From UBA2730 sp022793235 (GTDB lineage Bacteria > Bacillota_I > Bacilli_A > RF39 > UBA660): a stretch of 49,525 bases of DNA. Below, piece after piece: positions 32,782 through 41,872 of this stretch (position 1 is its first letter; the number at the start of each line of letters is the position of its first letter). The stretch lies in contig CATJZL010000068.1 of NCBI GenBank assembly GCA_949745755.1, positions 1 to 49,525 on the forward strand, given 5' to 3'. A program made the translations under genes and the position numbers. The notes below the pieces were generated by a model, which was not told the origin of the DNA, did no database searches, and saw only the letters and a list, made by a program, of their open reading frames with translations.

Positions 32782-34995
32782 TTATTTTTCCTTAAATCTT
32801 TTTAAACTTAAAGCATTAAAAATAACTGTTAAACTACTAAGCATCATAAACATGCTTGCTAGCATGGGGTTTATTCTGACATGAAAACCTTTAAATAATC
32901 CCATAGCTACTTGGATCATAATTATATTGTAACAAAAAGCCCAAAACAGATTTTGCTTAATATTTTTTATTGTTTTTTTACTAATATTTAGTAAAGTTAA
33001 AATTTTAGATAGATTATCATTTAATAAAACAACATCTGCTGTATTCACTGCTATATCTGTTGCATTTGTAAAACTTACACCTATATCTGCAAGAGCAAGA
33101 GAAGGAGCATCATTAATGCCATCTCCAATCATCATTACCTTTTTTCCTTCTTCTTTTAAGTCTTTTATTTTTTTATGTTTTTCTTGAGGTAAAACGTTCG
33201 CTATTATATTTTTTATTCCTAGTGTTTGTGCAATTGTCGTGGCATAAATTAAATTATCCCCTGTTAACATAATAATTTCTTTGTTCGCTGATTTTAACTT
33301 TTCTATCACCTCTTTTGCTTCCTCTCTTATGATATCACTTAGTCCTATTAATCCTATTATTTTATTTTCTTCTATTACATATACGATACTATTTCCTTGT
33401 TTAGAAAGTTTTTTTTCTTCATCAAGAAATTGTTTATTGTAACCTAATTTTAATTTTGCTAATAATTTATTATTGCCTAAATATATTTTTTTATTTTCTA
33501 TTTCTGCAGTTATACCTATACCTTCTATATTTTGAAAATTTAATACATTTTCCAATACTAGATTATTTTCCTCACTGTATTTTTTAAATACTTTGGCAAT
33601 TGGGTGTGAAGATTTATTTTCTATACTGGCTACTTTTGTTAAAAGTTCTTTCTCACTATAAGTACTGTAGTTATGAATTTTTGCTATTTCTACTTTTCCA
33701 TACGTTAATGTTCCTGTTTTATCAAAGACAATTGTATCTATATTTGTTGCTTTTTCTAGTGTTTCACTCTTTTTTACCAAAATTAAGTTTTTGGCACATA
33801 GACCTTCACTAATTGTAATAGCAAGAGGGGTTGCTAAGCCTAAGGCACATGGACAGGATACTACTAATATCGTAACGAATGTAGTAAATGCTTGATTAAA
33901 ACTTTCCCCTATTAGTAGATAAACTAAGAATGTAATGATACTCAGTATTAAAATAAAAGGCGTAAAATAGGCACATACTTTATCGGCTAAGCGTGCTATA
34001 GGAGGTTTGGTTCCTGTACTTTCTACTACTAGTCGTACCATTTCTGATATAGTTGAATCTTTTCCTATTTTTTGGGCCTTATACTCTATATAACCATCTA
34101 TATTCATAGATCCCGCTAATACTTTATCCTCTTTTTCCTTTTTTGAGGGATAAGCCTCTCCTGTTATAAATGAATCTTTTACATGTGTGCTTCCCTCTAT
34201 AATTATTCCGTCTACTGCAATTTTCATTCCAGGTTTTGCAATTAAAATATCACCTTTTTTTACTTCATCAATTGTTATTTCTATTTCTTTTTCTCCCATC
34301 TTTTTTAAAGCTTTTCTGGGGGTTATTTGAACAAGCTCTGCTATAGCCTCTTTTGTTTTTTCTTTGCTTTTATTTTCAATATATCGTCCCAATTTAATGA
34401 AAAAAATAATCATTGTACAAGAATCAAAATATAGATATTCTACATAGCTTTTGTATCCTAATAAAATCATACCTGTACTAAATAGACTATAAAATAAACT
34501 TGATAGGACACCAAGTGTTACTAATGTATCCATATTTGGTGTTTTGTGTATTAGATTTTTTGTTCCTTTTTTTACTATATCCTGTCCATAGAATAGAAAT
34601 GGAAAGGTTAACACTGTTAATATAATCGAATACATTTGGGGATTAGATCTTTTATCTATTATAGAAGGCATAGGAATATCTATCATGTGTATCATTGAAA
34701 TAAACATGATTAAGAAAGAGATTAAGAAAAAAAGAATTAAGTATTGTGTTTCTTTTTTCTCTTTTTTGTCATCTAATTGATTATTAAATATACCTAAATT
34801 TTCAAATCCAGCTTCTTTTATGTATTTTGTTAAATCTTCTATATTTAACGAATCATCATAAAAAATAAGTGCTTGAGCCATTACTAGATTTACACTTGCA
34901 GATATGATTGTATCTTGCTTATTTAAATGTTTTTCCAAAGTAGATGAACATCCACTACAACTCATACCTCCTATTTTTAATATAACCTTTTTCAT
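32782..34995 (-). CDS. copA: copper-exporting P-type ATPase
   Basis: This 737-residue P1B ATPase exports Cu(I) across the plasma membrane. An N-terminal heavy-metal domain (GGMSCSGCSS, residues 9-18) is followed by membrane helices, the actuator TGEAYPS, the CPC helix SCPCALGLATPLAI, the phosphorylation site DKTGTLTYG, and MIGDGINDAPSLALADIGV. The length and single HMA domain are normal. SD AAGGAGGAG precedes the ATG. No CsoR, CopY or CopZ gene adjoins. Confidence 0.93.
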   Translation of the reverse strand: MKKVILKIGGMSCSGCSSTLEKHLNKQDTIISASVNLVMAQALIFYDDSLNIEDLTKYIKEAGFENLGIFNNQLDDKKEKKETQYLILFFLISFLIMFISMIHMIDIPMPSIIDKRSNPQMYSIILTVLTFPFLFYGQDIVKKGTKNLIHKTPNMDTLVTLGVLSSLFYSLFSTGMILLGYKSYVEYLYFDSCTMIIFFIKLGRYIENKSKEKTKEAIAELVQITPRKALKKMGEKEIEITIDEVKKGDILIAKPGMKIAVDGIIIEGSTHVKDSFITGEAYPSKKEKEDKVLAGSMNIDGYIEYKAQKIGKDSTISEMVRLVVESTGTKPPIARLADKVCAYFTPFILILSIITFLVYLLIGESFNQAFTTFVTILVVSCPCALGLATPLAITISEGLCAKNLILVKKSETLEKATNIDTIVFDKTGTLTYGKVEIAKIHNYSTYSEKELLTKVASIENKSSHPIAKVFKKYSEENNLVLENVLNFQNIEGIGITAEIENKKIYLGNNKLLAKLKLGYNKQFLDEEKKLSKQGNSIVYVIEENKIIGLIGLSDIIREEAKEVIEKLKSANKEIIMLTGDNLIYATTIAQTLGIKNIIANVLPQEKHKKIKDLKEEGKKVMMIGDGINDAPSLALADIGVSFTNATDIAVNTADVVLLNDNLSKILTLLNISKKTIKNIKQNLFWAFCYNIIMIQVAMGLFKGFHVRINPMLASMFMMLSSLTVIFNALSLKRFKEK

Positions 34996-35074
34996 TTGCT
35001 TCTCCTCCTTGTTTTACCTCTCGTTTTCTTGATATCTTCTTATTTTTATACTACTGAATTTGTTTTTTCTATTT

Positions 35075-35105
35075 CATTTTTGGCATTCTTACCAGTTACT
35101 AAAAT
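35075..35105 (-). promoter_or_regulatory. probable copA promoter
   Basis: The minus strand reads TTGATT, an 18-nt spacer and TATAAT about 90-130 nt upstream of copA. A partial dyad (TAACC and GGTAT, 7 nt apart) lies in the spacer, reminiscent of MerR/CueR-type promoters, but the spacing is only slightly long. Box positions are approximate. Confidence 0.35.
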
Positions 35106-35202
35106 TATATACCATTAGGAGGTTAGCAATCAAGTTGTTCTTTTTATATGAAAAAAGATATTCTAAACTTTTATATTTATTATCTTTTTCTTCCTCTTTT
35201 TA

Positions 35203-35943
35203 TTAACTTCTCGCACATCCATCTACAGATAAAACTATTCCTGTAATGTAAGTTGCCATATCACTTGCTAGAAATAAAAAAGCATTTGCAATATCAATTG
35301 GTTTTCCTATTCTTCCTAATGGAATTTGCTTAATTAATGGTGCAATCATTTCTTCTGGTAACTTTTTTACCATATCTGTTTCAATTATCCCTGGTGCTAC
35401 TGCATTTACTCGAATATGGCGAGCTGCAAGTTCACGAGCAAGAGATTTTGTTATTCCATTTACGGCAAATTTACTGGCTGGATACATAAAGCCTGATGGT
35501 TGTCCATATATGCTTACCATTGAACTAGTGTTTAATATTACTCCACTTGTTTTTTCTAAATATGGAATACAATTTTTGGAACAGATGAATATAGATTTGA
35601 TATTAATACTCTCAATTTTTTCATATTCTTCTACTTCAAATTTATCTATTGGTGTTCTAGAAGAAATCCCTGCATTATTTATTAAAATGTCAATTTTTCC
35701 ATATTTATTTGCTATTTTTTGAAAGACTTCTTTGATTTCTTTTTCATTTGTCAGGTCTGGATAAAAACCAGAAATTTCATAATTTTTATTTTCTTTTTGT
35801 AGTGCATCCACGGCCTGCTTTACTGTTTCTTGTTTTGAGGCAAAAATTACAACTTTTGCATGATTTTGTAAAAATAGTCTAGCTGTCTCTAAACCTATTC
35901 CTCTGCTTCCCCCTGTAATAATTGCTACTTTGTCTTTTAACAT
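35203..35943 (-). CDS. short-chain dehydrogenase/reductase, FabG-like
   Basis: This 246-residue SDR has the cofactor motif TGGSRGIGLE, NNAGISS, the catalytic Ser in NTSSMVSIYGQ and YPASK, and NAVAPGIIETDM. It ends near VLSVDGCARS. It is full length and close to 3-oxoacyl-ACP reductase and hydroxysteroid dehydrogenases; the substrate is undetermined. No fatty-acid gene is nearby, so I do not call it FabG. A palindrome lies in its promoter region. Confidence 0.8.
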   Translation of the reverse strand: MLKDKVAIITGGSRGIGLETARLFLQNHAKVVIFASKQETVKQAVDALQKENKNYEISGFYPDLTNEKEIKEVFQKIANKYGKIDILINNAGISSRTPIDKFEVEEYEKIESINIKSIFICSKNCIPYLEKTSGVILNTSSMVSIYGQPSGFMYPASKFAVNGITKSLARELAARHIRVNAVAPGIIETDMVKKLPEEMIAPLIKQIPLGRIGKPIDIANAFLFLASDMATYITGIVLSVDGCARS

Positions 35944-35954
35944 ATTTACACATC

Positions 35955-35986
35955 CTTCTAGAAGTTATACTTCTATTTTTATTATA
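35955..35986. promoter_or_regulatory. -10 box and palindrome upstream of the SDR
   Basis: TAGAAGT-TAT-ACTTCTA is a perfect palindrome at 35959-35975, overlapping a second one, CTTCTAGAAG (35955-35964). A minus-strand TATAAT (35981-35986) lies just upstream, so the sites would cover the transcription start, a classic repressor position. Confidence 0.5.
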
Positions 35987-35989
35987 ACA

Positions 35990-36014
35990 AAAAAAAAGTA
36001 TCTTAAAATACTAT
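35990..36014 (-). terminator. terminator after the GNAT gene
   Basis: AGTAT and ATACT form a small stem followed on the minus strand by eight or more T. Confidence 0.55.
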
Positions 36015-36028
36015 TTTTCTTTTCTATT

Positions 36029-36514
36029 TTATACCTTTTTGATTAAGTCAAGTAATCTTGGTGAATATCCTTTTTCATTATATAAATTCATAGCACTTGT
36101 ATTATATCCAGAAACATCTAATGATATATATTGACATCCTGTTTCTTTTAAATATTCTTCCATTTCTTTTATTAATATTTTTCCTATCCCGCCACCTCTA
36201 CTTGTTCTATCTACAACTAATTTTGATATTTTTCCAATTTTTGGACAAGTTGTTTTTAGTTTATCTTCTATACTCAAAGGTTTTACAAATCCTACTATCA
36301 TTCCTACTATTTCTTCATTAAAAGAGGCTAAAATTATTTTACCTTCATTATCTTCTACTAATTTAATTATATGATCTAAATATTTTTCTCTGTATTCTTC
36401 TGTCATAGTCTTTATTTTTCTATCATCTGTTTCTACTAAATATTCTTGTAATTGTATAAGTAAATCCCTAACAATTTTTTCATATTCATTTTTATATTCT
36501 AATACTTCAATCAT
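36029..36514 (-). CDS. GNAT-family N-acetyltransferase
   Basis: This 161-residue protein has the GNAT acetyl-CoA pattern: strand IGKISKLVVD, the P-loop-like RTSRGGGIGKILIKEMEEYL, then the beta-bulge QYISLDVSGYNTSAMNLYNE with the family's late Tyr. The substrate (amine, antibiotic, peptide) cannot be predicted. It follows an XRE regulator by 17 nt, forming a two-gene operon. Confidence 0.85.
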   Translation of the reverse strand: MIEVLEYKNEYEKIVRDLLIQLQEYLVETDDRKIKTMTEEYREKYLDHIIKLVEDNEGKIILASFNEEIVGMIVGFVKPLSIEDKLKTTCPKIGKISKLVVDRTSRGGGIGKILIKEMEEYLKETGCQYISLDVSGYNTSAMNLYNEKGYSPRLLDLIKKV

Positions 36515-36531
36515 ATTCTCACCTTCCTTAT

Positions 36532-36807
36532 TTATTTTTCTTTAAAAAACTGACCAATTTCTATATTTAGAGCCTCTGCTATTCTTCCCAATACTGATAT
36601 TGTTAAATGTTTATTTCGTTTTTCATTTTCTATATCACATATATATTCTCTAGACATTTCTGTCATATCTGCTAAATCTTGTTGGGTATATCCTCTATCT
36701 ATTCTATATTTTTTGACATTTTTTCTAATCACTGAATAATAGTATTCATCATCATGTATGTAAGCCTTTTCTAACATTAATCTTTTTGGCTTTTCTTTTT
36801 TTATCAT
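36532..36807 (-). CDS. XRE-family regulator
   Basis: This 91-residue protein is a single Cro/CI-type HTH: YTQQDLADMTEMSREYICDI then ENEKRNKHLTIS, about residues 35-85, with a basic N-terminus. SD AGGAG lies 6 nt before the ATG. It is the first gene of the XRE-GNAT pair and probably controls it. Stand-alone proteins of this type may also be antitoxin-like, but no toxin is seen. Confidence 0.85.
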   Translation of the reverse strand: MIKKEKPKRLMLEKAYIHDDEYYYSVIRKNVKKYRIDRGYTQQDLADMTEMSREYICDIENEKRNKHLTISVLGRIAEALNIEIGQFFKEK

Positions 36808-36936
36808 AATTTCTCCTATCTATATCTATTTTGTAATAAAACTATCATTTTATATATAGACTACCAGCCACTGTGTAAAGTATCTATTTAATAATACATA
36901 TTTTTACACTGTTTTTTATGTAAAATAAAAAAGAAT

Positions 36937-38571
36937 TTAATTTTTGTAAAATTCCATTCTTTTTTTCATTTCTTCTTTTCCTAATATTTTTAATATATCA
37001 TAAAGATTGGGTGTTTGCATTTTTCCAGTTGTGGCATGTCTTATTTCTTCACAAATTGTTCCAATATGTCCTTTATAGCTATTTGAATTATTTTTATATT
37101 CTTTTACACTTTTTGCATAATTATTTTCTTCTGCTAAATTTTGAATTTTTTGATACCATTCATCATTTGTATCTTTTTCATCATATATTTCTATATATTT
37201 ATTTAAAATTTCTATATCTTGTTTTTCTATTTCTTTATAAGTATTTTCATTATAAAATAATTCTTCAAATATATAGCTCATTTCTTTTTTTATATCTTTG
37301 TAGGTTGCTATATCTTTGCGAGGACGTTTTCCATTTCTTTCAATTTCTAAAAATTTAATGACTTTTTCTTTATTTCTTTCCATTAAATTTTTAAATTCTT
37401 TATCATATTTCTCATAGTATTTTAGACTATTTTCATATATTTCTTCTGCTTTTAATCTTGAAAAATAAGTTCTACAAATATTATTTAATTTTTCTGTATC
37501 AAAAAGTGTACCTCCAGTAGGCATTTTTTTAAAGGAAAAAGGAAAGTCCATATATGATTTATCTGGATTCTGTAAGTACCACTCTTCAAAGTTTGTATTA
37601 ATAATTGTTGCTAAAAAAAGCTTTACTGCTTCTTCTGGTATTCCTTCCTCGTCATAATAACTCAATGAAAATTCAGGATCTTTTCTCTTGCTTAACTTTC
37701 TGATATGACCATTGTCTTTCTTAGTCAGAGGAGCATGATGTGCATATTTGCAAGGCTTAAATCCTAATAGTTGGTTTAATTGTAAATGTTTTGGATAACT
37801 TGGAATCCATTCGTCCCCTCTAATAACTATTGTTGTTCTCATTAAATAATCATCTATTACATGTGCAAAATGATAAGTTGGCAGTCCATCCTGTTTCATA
37901 ATTACCTCATCAATTATATTCTCTGGGAGAGTAATATCTCCTTTTATTAAATCATGTAAAACGATTTGATTGTTTATATTCCCAGGAGATTTTATTCGAA
38001 TAACATAATTCTTTTTTTGTTCAAGGTTTTTTTCTATTTCTTCTAAAGATAAATCTCTATCTACAGCATAATGTCCATATACACCTAATGATTCCTTTCT
38101 AAGTTCCTGTCCTTCTCTTATTTCTGCCAATTCTTCTTTTGTCATGAAACAAGGATAAGCTAAACCTTTTCTTATTAGATCTTTGATGTAGGTTTGGTAT
38201 ATTTCTTTTCGACTGCTTTGATGATAGGGACCATAATTTCCTTCTGTAAAAGGACCTTCTGTTGGCATAATATTATAATTTTTTAAAGTTTGTTCTATTA
38301 AGTCTTCGGCTTGTTCTACAAACCTTTCTTGGTCAGTGTCTTCTATTCTCACGTAAAATATTCCATTGCTTTGTACCGCAAAAAGGTAATCTAGGAAAGC
38401 TCCTTCTAAATTTCCTAAATGCATAAAACCAGTTGGAGAGGGTGCATATCTTGTTACTTTTTCTCCTTCTTTTCTATTTCTATTGGGATATCTTTTTTCT
38501 ATCTCTTCAGGAGTTTCCTTAATATTTGGAAAAAGTAAGTCTGCTAAAATTTCTCTTTCTTCTTTATTCAT
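36937..38571 (-). CDS. gltX: glutamyl-tRNA synthetase
   Basis: This 544-residue class I synthetase has the HIGH-like motif in RYAPSPTGFMHLGNLEGAFL and the KMSKS-like motif RKLSKRKDPE. A 40-residue N-terminal extension precedes the Rossmann fold. Inserted helical segments make it longer than the usual 480 residues, as in some clostridial forms. The start at 38571 follows GGAGG by 5 nt. tRNA-Glu and tRNA-Gln genes flank the locus at a distance. In lineages without GlnRS this enzyme also charges tRNA-Gln; that cannot be decided here. Confidence 0.92.
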   Translation of the reverse strand: MNKEEREILADLLFPNIKETPEEIEKRYPNRNRKEGEKVTRYAPSPTGFMHLGNLEGAFLDYLFAVQSNGIFYVRIEDTDQERFVEQAEDLIEQTLKNYNIMPTEGPFTEGNYGPYHQSSRKEIYQTYIKDLIRKGLAYPCFMTKEELAEIREGQELRKESLGVYGHYAVDRDLSLEEIEKNLEQKKNYVIRIKSPGNINNQIVLHDLIKGDITLPENIIDEVIMKQDGLPTYHFAHVIDDYLMRTTIVIRGDEWIPSYPKHLQLNQLLGFKPCKYAHHAPLTKKDNGHIRKLSKRKDPEFSLSYYDEEGIPEEAVKLFLATIINTNFEEWYLQNPDKSYMDFPFSFKKMPTGGTLFDTEKLNNICRTYFSRLKAEEIYENSLKYYEKYDKEFKNLMERNKEKVIKFLEIERNGKRPRKDIATYKDIKKEMSYIFEELFYNENTYKEIEKQDIEILNKYIEIYDEKDTNDEWYQKIQNLAEENNYAKSVKEYKNNSNSYKGHIGTICEEIRHATTGKMQTPNLYDILKILGKEEMKKRMEFYKN

Positions 38572-38714
38572 ATTTTCCTCCATTTGTTTCTATTTACCAC
38601 ATTTAATTTATCATTTTTGTCTTCAATTGTAAAGGTATAATAAAAAAATAGGTATCTATTATAGGCAAATTTTAGTTTTTTTCTTATATTATTATGAAAG
38701 GAGATTTTATTCTT

Positions 38715-38888
38715 ATGTATATGTGTGGATACCCTACTTATTGCTGCCCTTATCCTTATGGAAATAATAACAATTATAATGATGGCTTTGGTGGTTCCTG
38801 GGTTTGGATTATTATTGTTCTATTTATATTGTTCTTTGTTTTCTGGGGTGGTAGTAATAATAATTGTAGAGGAAACGGTTTTAATTAA
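38715..38888 (+). CDS. YjcZ-like mini membrane protein
   Basis: This 57-residue peptide has a Cys/Tyr/Pro/Asn-rich head (MYMCGYPTYCCPYPYGNNNN), then GFGG and one TM helix SWVWIIIVLFILFFVFWGG, and an Asn/Gly-rich tail. The G-x-G plus LFILF helix resembles the YjcZ/YrhC-like tiny sporulation proteins. AAAGGAG lies 11 nt before the chosen ATG; an ATG 7 codons earlier overlaps that SD. A terminator follows immediately. It is one of the few plus-strand genes. Confidence 0.7.
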   Translation: MYMCGYPTYCCPYPYGNNNNYNDGFGGSWVWIIIVLFILFFVFWGGSNNNCRGNGFN

Positions 38889-38914
38889 AAGTAAGTTCTG
38901 TACTTACTTTTTCT
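38889..38914 (+). terminator. terminator after the YjcZ-like gene
   Basis: AAGTAAGT and ACTTACTT flank TCTGT and are followed by T-rich sequence on the plus strand. It begins at the stop codon. Confidence 0.75.
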
Positions 38915-38923
38915 TTTATAAGA

Positions 38924-38946
38924 AAAACCCTTAATGTAGGGTTTTA
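38924..38946 (-). terminator. terminator after tRNA-Gln
   Basis: AAAACCCT and AGGGTTTT form the stem just past the 3' end of the minus-strand tRNA; usable from both sides. Confidence 0.6.
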
Positions 38947-38952
38947 TTTCAT

Positions 38953-39027
38953 TGGCTGCTCCAGCTAGATTCGAACTAGCGCATAATGCGGTCAGAGCGC
39001 ACTGCCTTACCACTTGGCTATGGAGCA
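38953..39027 (-). tRNA. tRNA-Gln(CTG)
   Basis: 75 nt with encoded CCA. Acceptor TGCTCCA pairs with TGGAGCA, discriminator G. The anticodon stem is GTGCG/CGCAT and the loop CTCTGAC gives CTG (reads CAG). The T-arm is CTAGTTCGAATCTAG. The U1-A72 pair is typical of bacterial tRNA-Gln. Confidence 0.93.
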
Positions 39028-39151
39028 ATTTCATCTATATTTATTGTATAGTAAAACTATATATTTTACAAGATTTATTCTAAAAAAAATTCTTATAATT
39101 TATTCCACTTGTATTGTGATAGCTTAGAAAAAAAAGAAAGACTATACTTGT

Positions 39152-39589
39152 CTAACTTAATTTTTCTTTAATCATTTCTGATATTTTGCTCATATCATAT
39201 CTACCTTTTACAAGTGGTGTAATTTCTTTCATTACTTTTCCCATCTCTTTCATAGAAGTGGGATTTATTTTACTAAAGCTATCTTCTATTATTTTGATTA
39301 CTTCTTCTTTAGAGAGTTCTGTGGGAAGATATTCTTTTAAAATGCTCATTTCTTTTTCTGCTTTTTCTATTAAATCTTCTCTTTTTCCTTTTTCAAATTC
39401 TAAAATAGAATCTTTTAGTAATTTTACTTGGTGTGATATTACATCAATAACTAATTCATCTGTTATTTCCAATTTTTTATCAATATGTTCCTTGTCGACT
39501 GCCGCTTTTATTCCACGAATGACTGTCAGGCGATTTTTTTCCTTTTCTTTCATTGCCTTGGTCATATCTTCTATTATTTTGTTATACAT
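39152..39589 (-). CDS. yqeY: YqeY/GatB-like domain protein
   Basis: This 145-residue protein has the RLTVIRGIKAAVDKEHIDKK opening, the EYLPTELSKEEV hinge and the C-terminal helices GKVMKEITPLVKGRYDMSKI shared with the tRNA-binding tail of GatB. YqeY proteins are small and of uncertain function, often beside rpsU. Here rpsU is two genes upstream. It follows the histidine kinase by 14 nt. Confidence 0.9.
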   Translation of the reverse strand: MYNKIIEDMTKAMKEKEKNRLTVIRGIKAAVDKEHIDKKLEITDELVIDVISHQVKLLKDSILEFEKGKREDLIEKAEKEMSILKEYLPTELSKEEVIKIIEDSFSKINPTSMKEMGKVMKEITPLVKGRYDMSKISEMIKEKLS

Positions 39590-39603
39590 ATCGTCCCTCC
39601 TGG

Positions 39604-41418
39604 TTATTTAAATACTTTTTTTAATATCTTATCTAGTTCTTCTTTTACGATTGGCTTTGAAATATATTCATCAAAACCATCTTGTAATAAATATTTTTCT
39701 TTCATTCCATCAATGGCATTTGCTGTTAGCATAACTGTTGGTATCATAAAACTATCTCTTTCTTTTAGCTTTTTAAAAGTTTCTACTCCACTCATGTTTG
39801 GCATCATATCATCCATTAATATCAAATCAAAATGTTCTCCTCTATTTATTAAATCTAGACATTCCTGTCCACTTAGTACATGTTTTACTTCTACTTGATA
39901 TTTTTCTAACAAACGCTCTGCTACTTTAATATTTAAAGTATTATCATCTACTATTAATATTTTTTTGTCAGTTATATCAATAGTTGTTTCTTCTTTTTCC
40001 TCTATTTTCTTTAATACAATTTCTTGATCTAATGCCACTGTTAGTTTACATCCTCTTCCATATACATTCTGTGCAACGATTGTTCCCTTCATCAAGTCTA
40101 CTAATTTCTTTGTTGCACCTAAAGAAGTATTTGTTCCATTTACAATGCTATCTTCTATACTAAAGTTTTCGGTATCTTTAAACAGTTGTTTTAATTTTTC
40201 TTTCTTTAAAATTCCACCTGTATCTTCTACTGTAATAATTAATCTACAAGCATCATTTTTAATTACAGATACTACATTAAATTCTATATACCCAATTTTG
40301 GTCCTTTCAATTGCATTTGCTAAGAGGTTTAGCATAATTTGTCTTAAAATCACATAATCTCCATATAAAGCATCTGGGATTGTTGTATCAAAGCATGTTC
40401 TAAATTCTAACTGTCCTTTTCCTATGACCTCTTTAGAGAAGTCTACTAGTTCATCAAGCATAGTAATTATATTATATCTTTTTTTAACAAGATCTACTTT
40501 TTTTACATCTAATTTTGATACATCTAATATTCCATCTACTACTTTTAACAAACTATTTGCTGATGTAGAAATATTTTGTATGTCATTTTTTACCTCTTTA
40601 TCTAATTTTTTATCATTCAATGACTCTATAAAACCAATAATATTGGTTAAAGGAGTTCTTATTTCATGAGAAATGCTGTATAAAAAGTCCGTTTTAGCCT
40701 TGCTTGCTTCTTCTGCTCTTTGTTTGGCATCACTTAATTCATCAATTACTTTTAAGTCTGGATTTTCTATTGTAAAATAAATCAAAAAAGTTATGAAAGT
40801 TTCTAATGGTGTTGTTAAAAGAAGTTCTGGATGAATATATTCAAGTGCTATTACAAGTGGAAAAACTATTGTATAACTTAGCAAGGGTATTACTTTCTTT
40901 TTTTGGATATTTTTATAACCTATAATCATAAAGGCAAGGCTAGCTACTATACAAACTGTACTCATTAGTGTACAAAGAAAACTACTTGGACCATATGAAT
41001 AAACACTGTTTAGGCTTGAATTATCATAATAAAGGGGTAAAAGTAAAATGGCAAATACTCCTATTAAATATAGTTTTAGGAAAATACCTGCTATTTTTTT
41101 ATATAATTCCCTACTATTAAACCTTAAATTGATTCTTCTTTTAAAAGAGACTATAAAGGTATAGTACATAAATAACATTAACCAAGTTAGTGAATATACT
41201 AAATATAGTTTGTTTAGTATTGCTGTAAATAATGGAAAACTATCTTTATTTAGAGTTACTAAATAACATAGCATTTCTAATATTAAGCCAATAAAATTTG
41301 CTACAGCAAGCGATGAGTAAATTCTATTTTCTAAAGTATTCAATCTTCTTTTATAAAAATAAACAATTAATAGCAATGCACTATAAAACATACTACATAT
41401 AATAAATGATGCACTCAT
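39604..41418 (-). CDS. membrane hybrid histidine kinase with degenerate ATP site
   Basis: This 604-residue protein has about seven TM helices (1-215), a HisKA domain with the phospho-acceptor His251 (ISHEIRTPLTNI) and an ATPase-like domain. A REC domain (485-603) follows, with DD at 491-492, phospho-Asp536 (LILMDDMMP) and Lys588. The ATPase domain keeps the N-box (RQIMLNLLANAIE) but has DTGG for DTGxG and TSLGATK for the GLGL lid. ATP binding may be weak or lost, so it may mainly sense and relay. No other response regulator adjoins. It forms an operon with yqeY. Confidence 0.85.
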   Translation of the reverse strand: MSASFIICSMFYSALLLIVYFYKRRLNTLENRIYSSLAVANFIGLILEMLCYLVTLNKDSFPLFTAILNKLYLVYSLTWLMLFMYYTFIVSFKRRINLRFNSRELYKKIAGIFLKLYLIGVFAILLLPLYYDNSSLNSVYSYGPSSFLCTLMSTVCIVASLAFMIIGYKNIQKKKVIPLLSYTIVFPLVIALEYIHPELLLTTPLETFITFLIYFTIENPDLKVIDELSDAKQRAEEASKAKTDFLYSISHEIRTPLTNIIGFIESLNDKKLDKEVKNDIQNISTSANSLLKVVDGILDVSKLDVKKVDLVKKRYNIITMLDELVDFSKEVIGKGQLEFRTCFDTTIPDALYGDYVILRQIMLNLLANAIERTKIGYIEFNVVSVIKNDACRLIITVEDTGGILKKEKLKQLFKDTENFSIEDSIVNGTNTSLGATKKLVDLMKGTIVAQNVYGRGCKLTVALDQEIVLKKIEEKEETTIDITDKKILIVDDNTLNIKVAERLLEKYQVEVKHVLSGQECLDLINRGEHFDLILMDDMMPNMSGVETFKKLKERDSFMIPTVMLTANAIDGMKEKYLLQDGFDEYISKPIVKEELDKILKKVFK

Positions 41419-41559
41419 AATCGCCCTCCTCTTATTTTATAAATTTATTATATCTTATAACGACTATGTTTACAAGATAGAAGATGAGAAAGTTCGGTTT
41501 ATTTTACAATTTTTTTCCATTAAAAAAGTTCATCTAACTTAGATGGACTTTTCTTCTTT

Positions 41560-41760
41560 TTAATCTCTATCACGAGATGCTTTATTTCTTTTTCTTGAAT
41601 TCTTGATACCTTCTTTTTTGGCTTTTCTTCTTTTTACTCCTGGTTTGTCATAGCATTCTCTTTTTTTGCATTCTGAAGGGACTCCGTCTCTTGCAACTTT
41701 TTGCTTAAATTTTCTTAAGGCCATATCTAAGTTACCATTTTTTACAGTTACCTGCGTCAT
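41560..41760 (-). CDS. rpsU: 30S ribosomal protein S21
   Basis: This 66-residue basic protein begins MTQVTVKNGNLDMALRKFKQ and continues KVARDGVPSECKKRECYDKP, the S21 pattern. The start at 41760 has GGAG just upstream; an earlier ATG overlaps that SD. A promoter TTGAAT, 17-nt spacer, TATAAT lies upstream. It is monocistronic. Confidence 0.95.
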   Translation of the reverse strand: MTQVTVKNGNLDMALRKFKQKVARDGVPSECKKRECYDKPGVKRRKAKKEGIKNSRKRNKASRDRD

Positions 41761-41778
41761 ATTTCTCCCTCCCTTCAT

Positions 41779-41825
41779 TTATTTCTACTAGAATTATAGC
41801 AAATATATGACTATTATTCAACAAA
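41779..41825 (-). promoter_or_regulatory. promoter region of rpsU
   Basis: The minus strand reads TTGAAT, a 17-nt spacer (AATAGTCATATATTTGC) and TATAAT, about 25 nt upstream of the SD. Just upstream, AAAATATGTATTTT with more T may act as the terminator of the bacteriocin operon. Confidence 0.6.
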
Positions 41826-41872
41826 AAAATACATATTTTGTCAAAATCTCTTGATTTTTTTGCTATTTTTCT

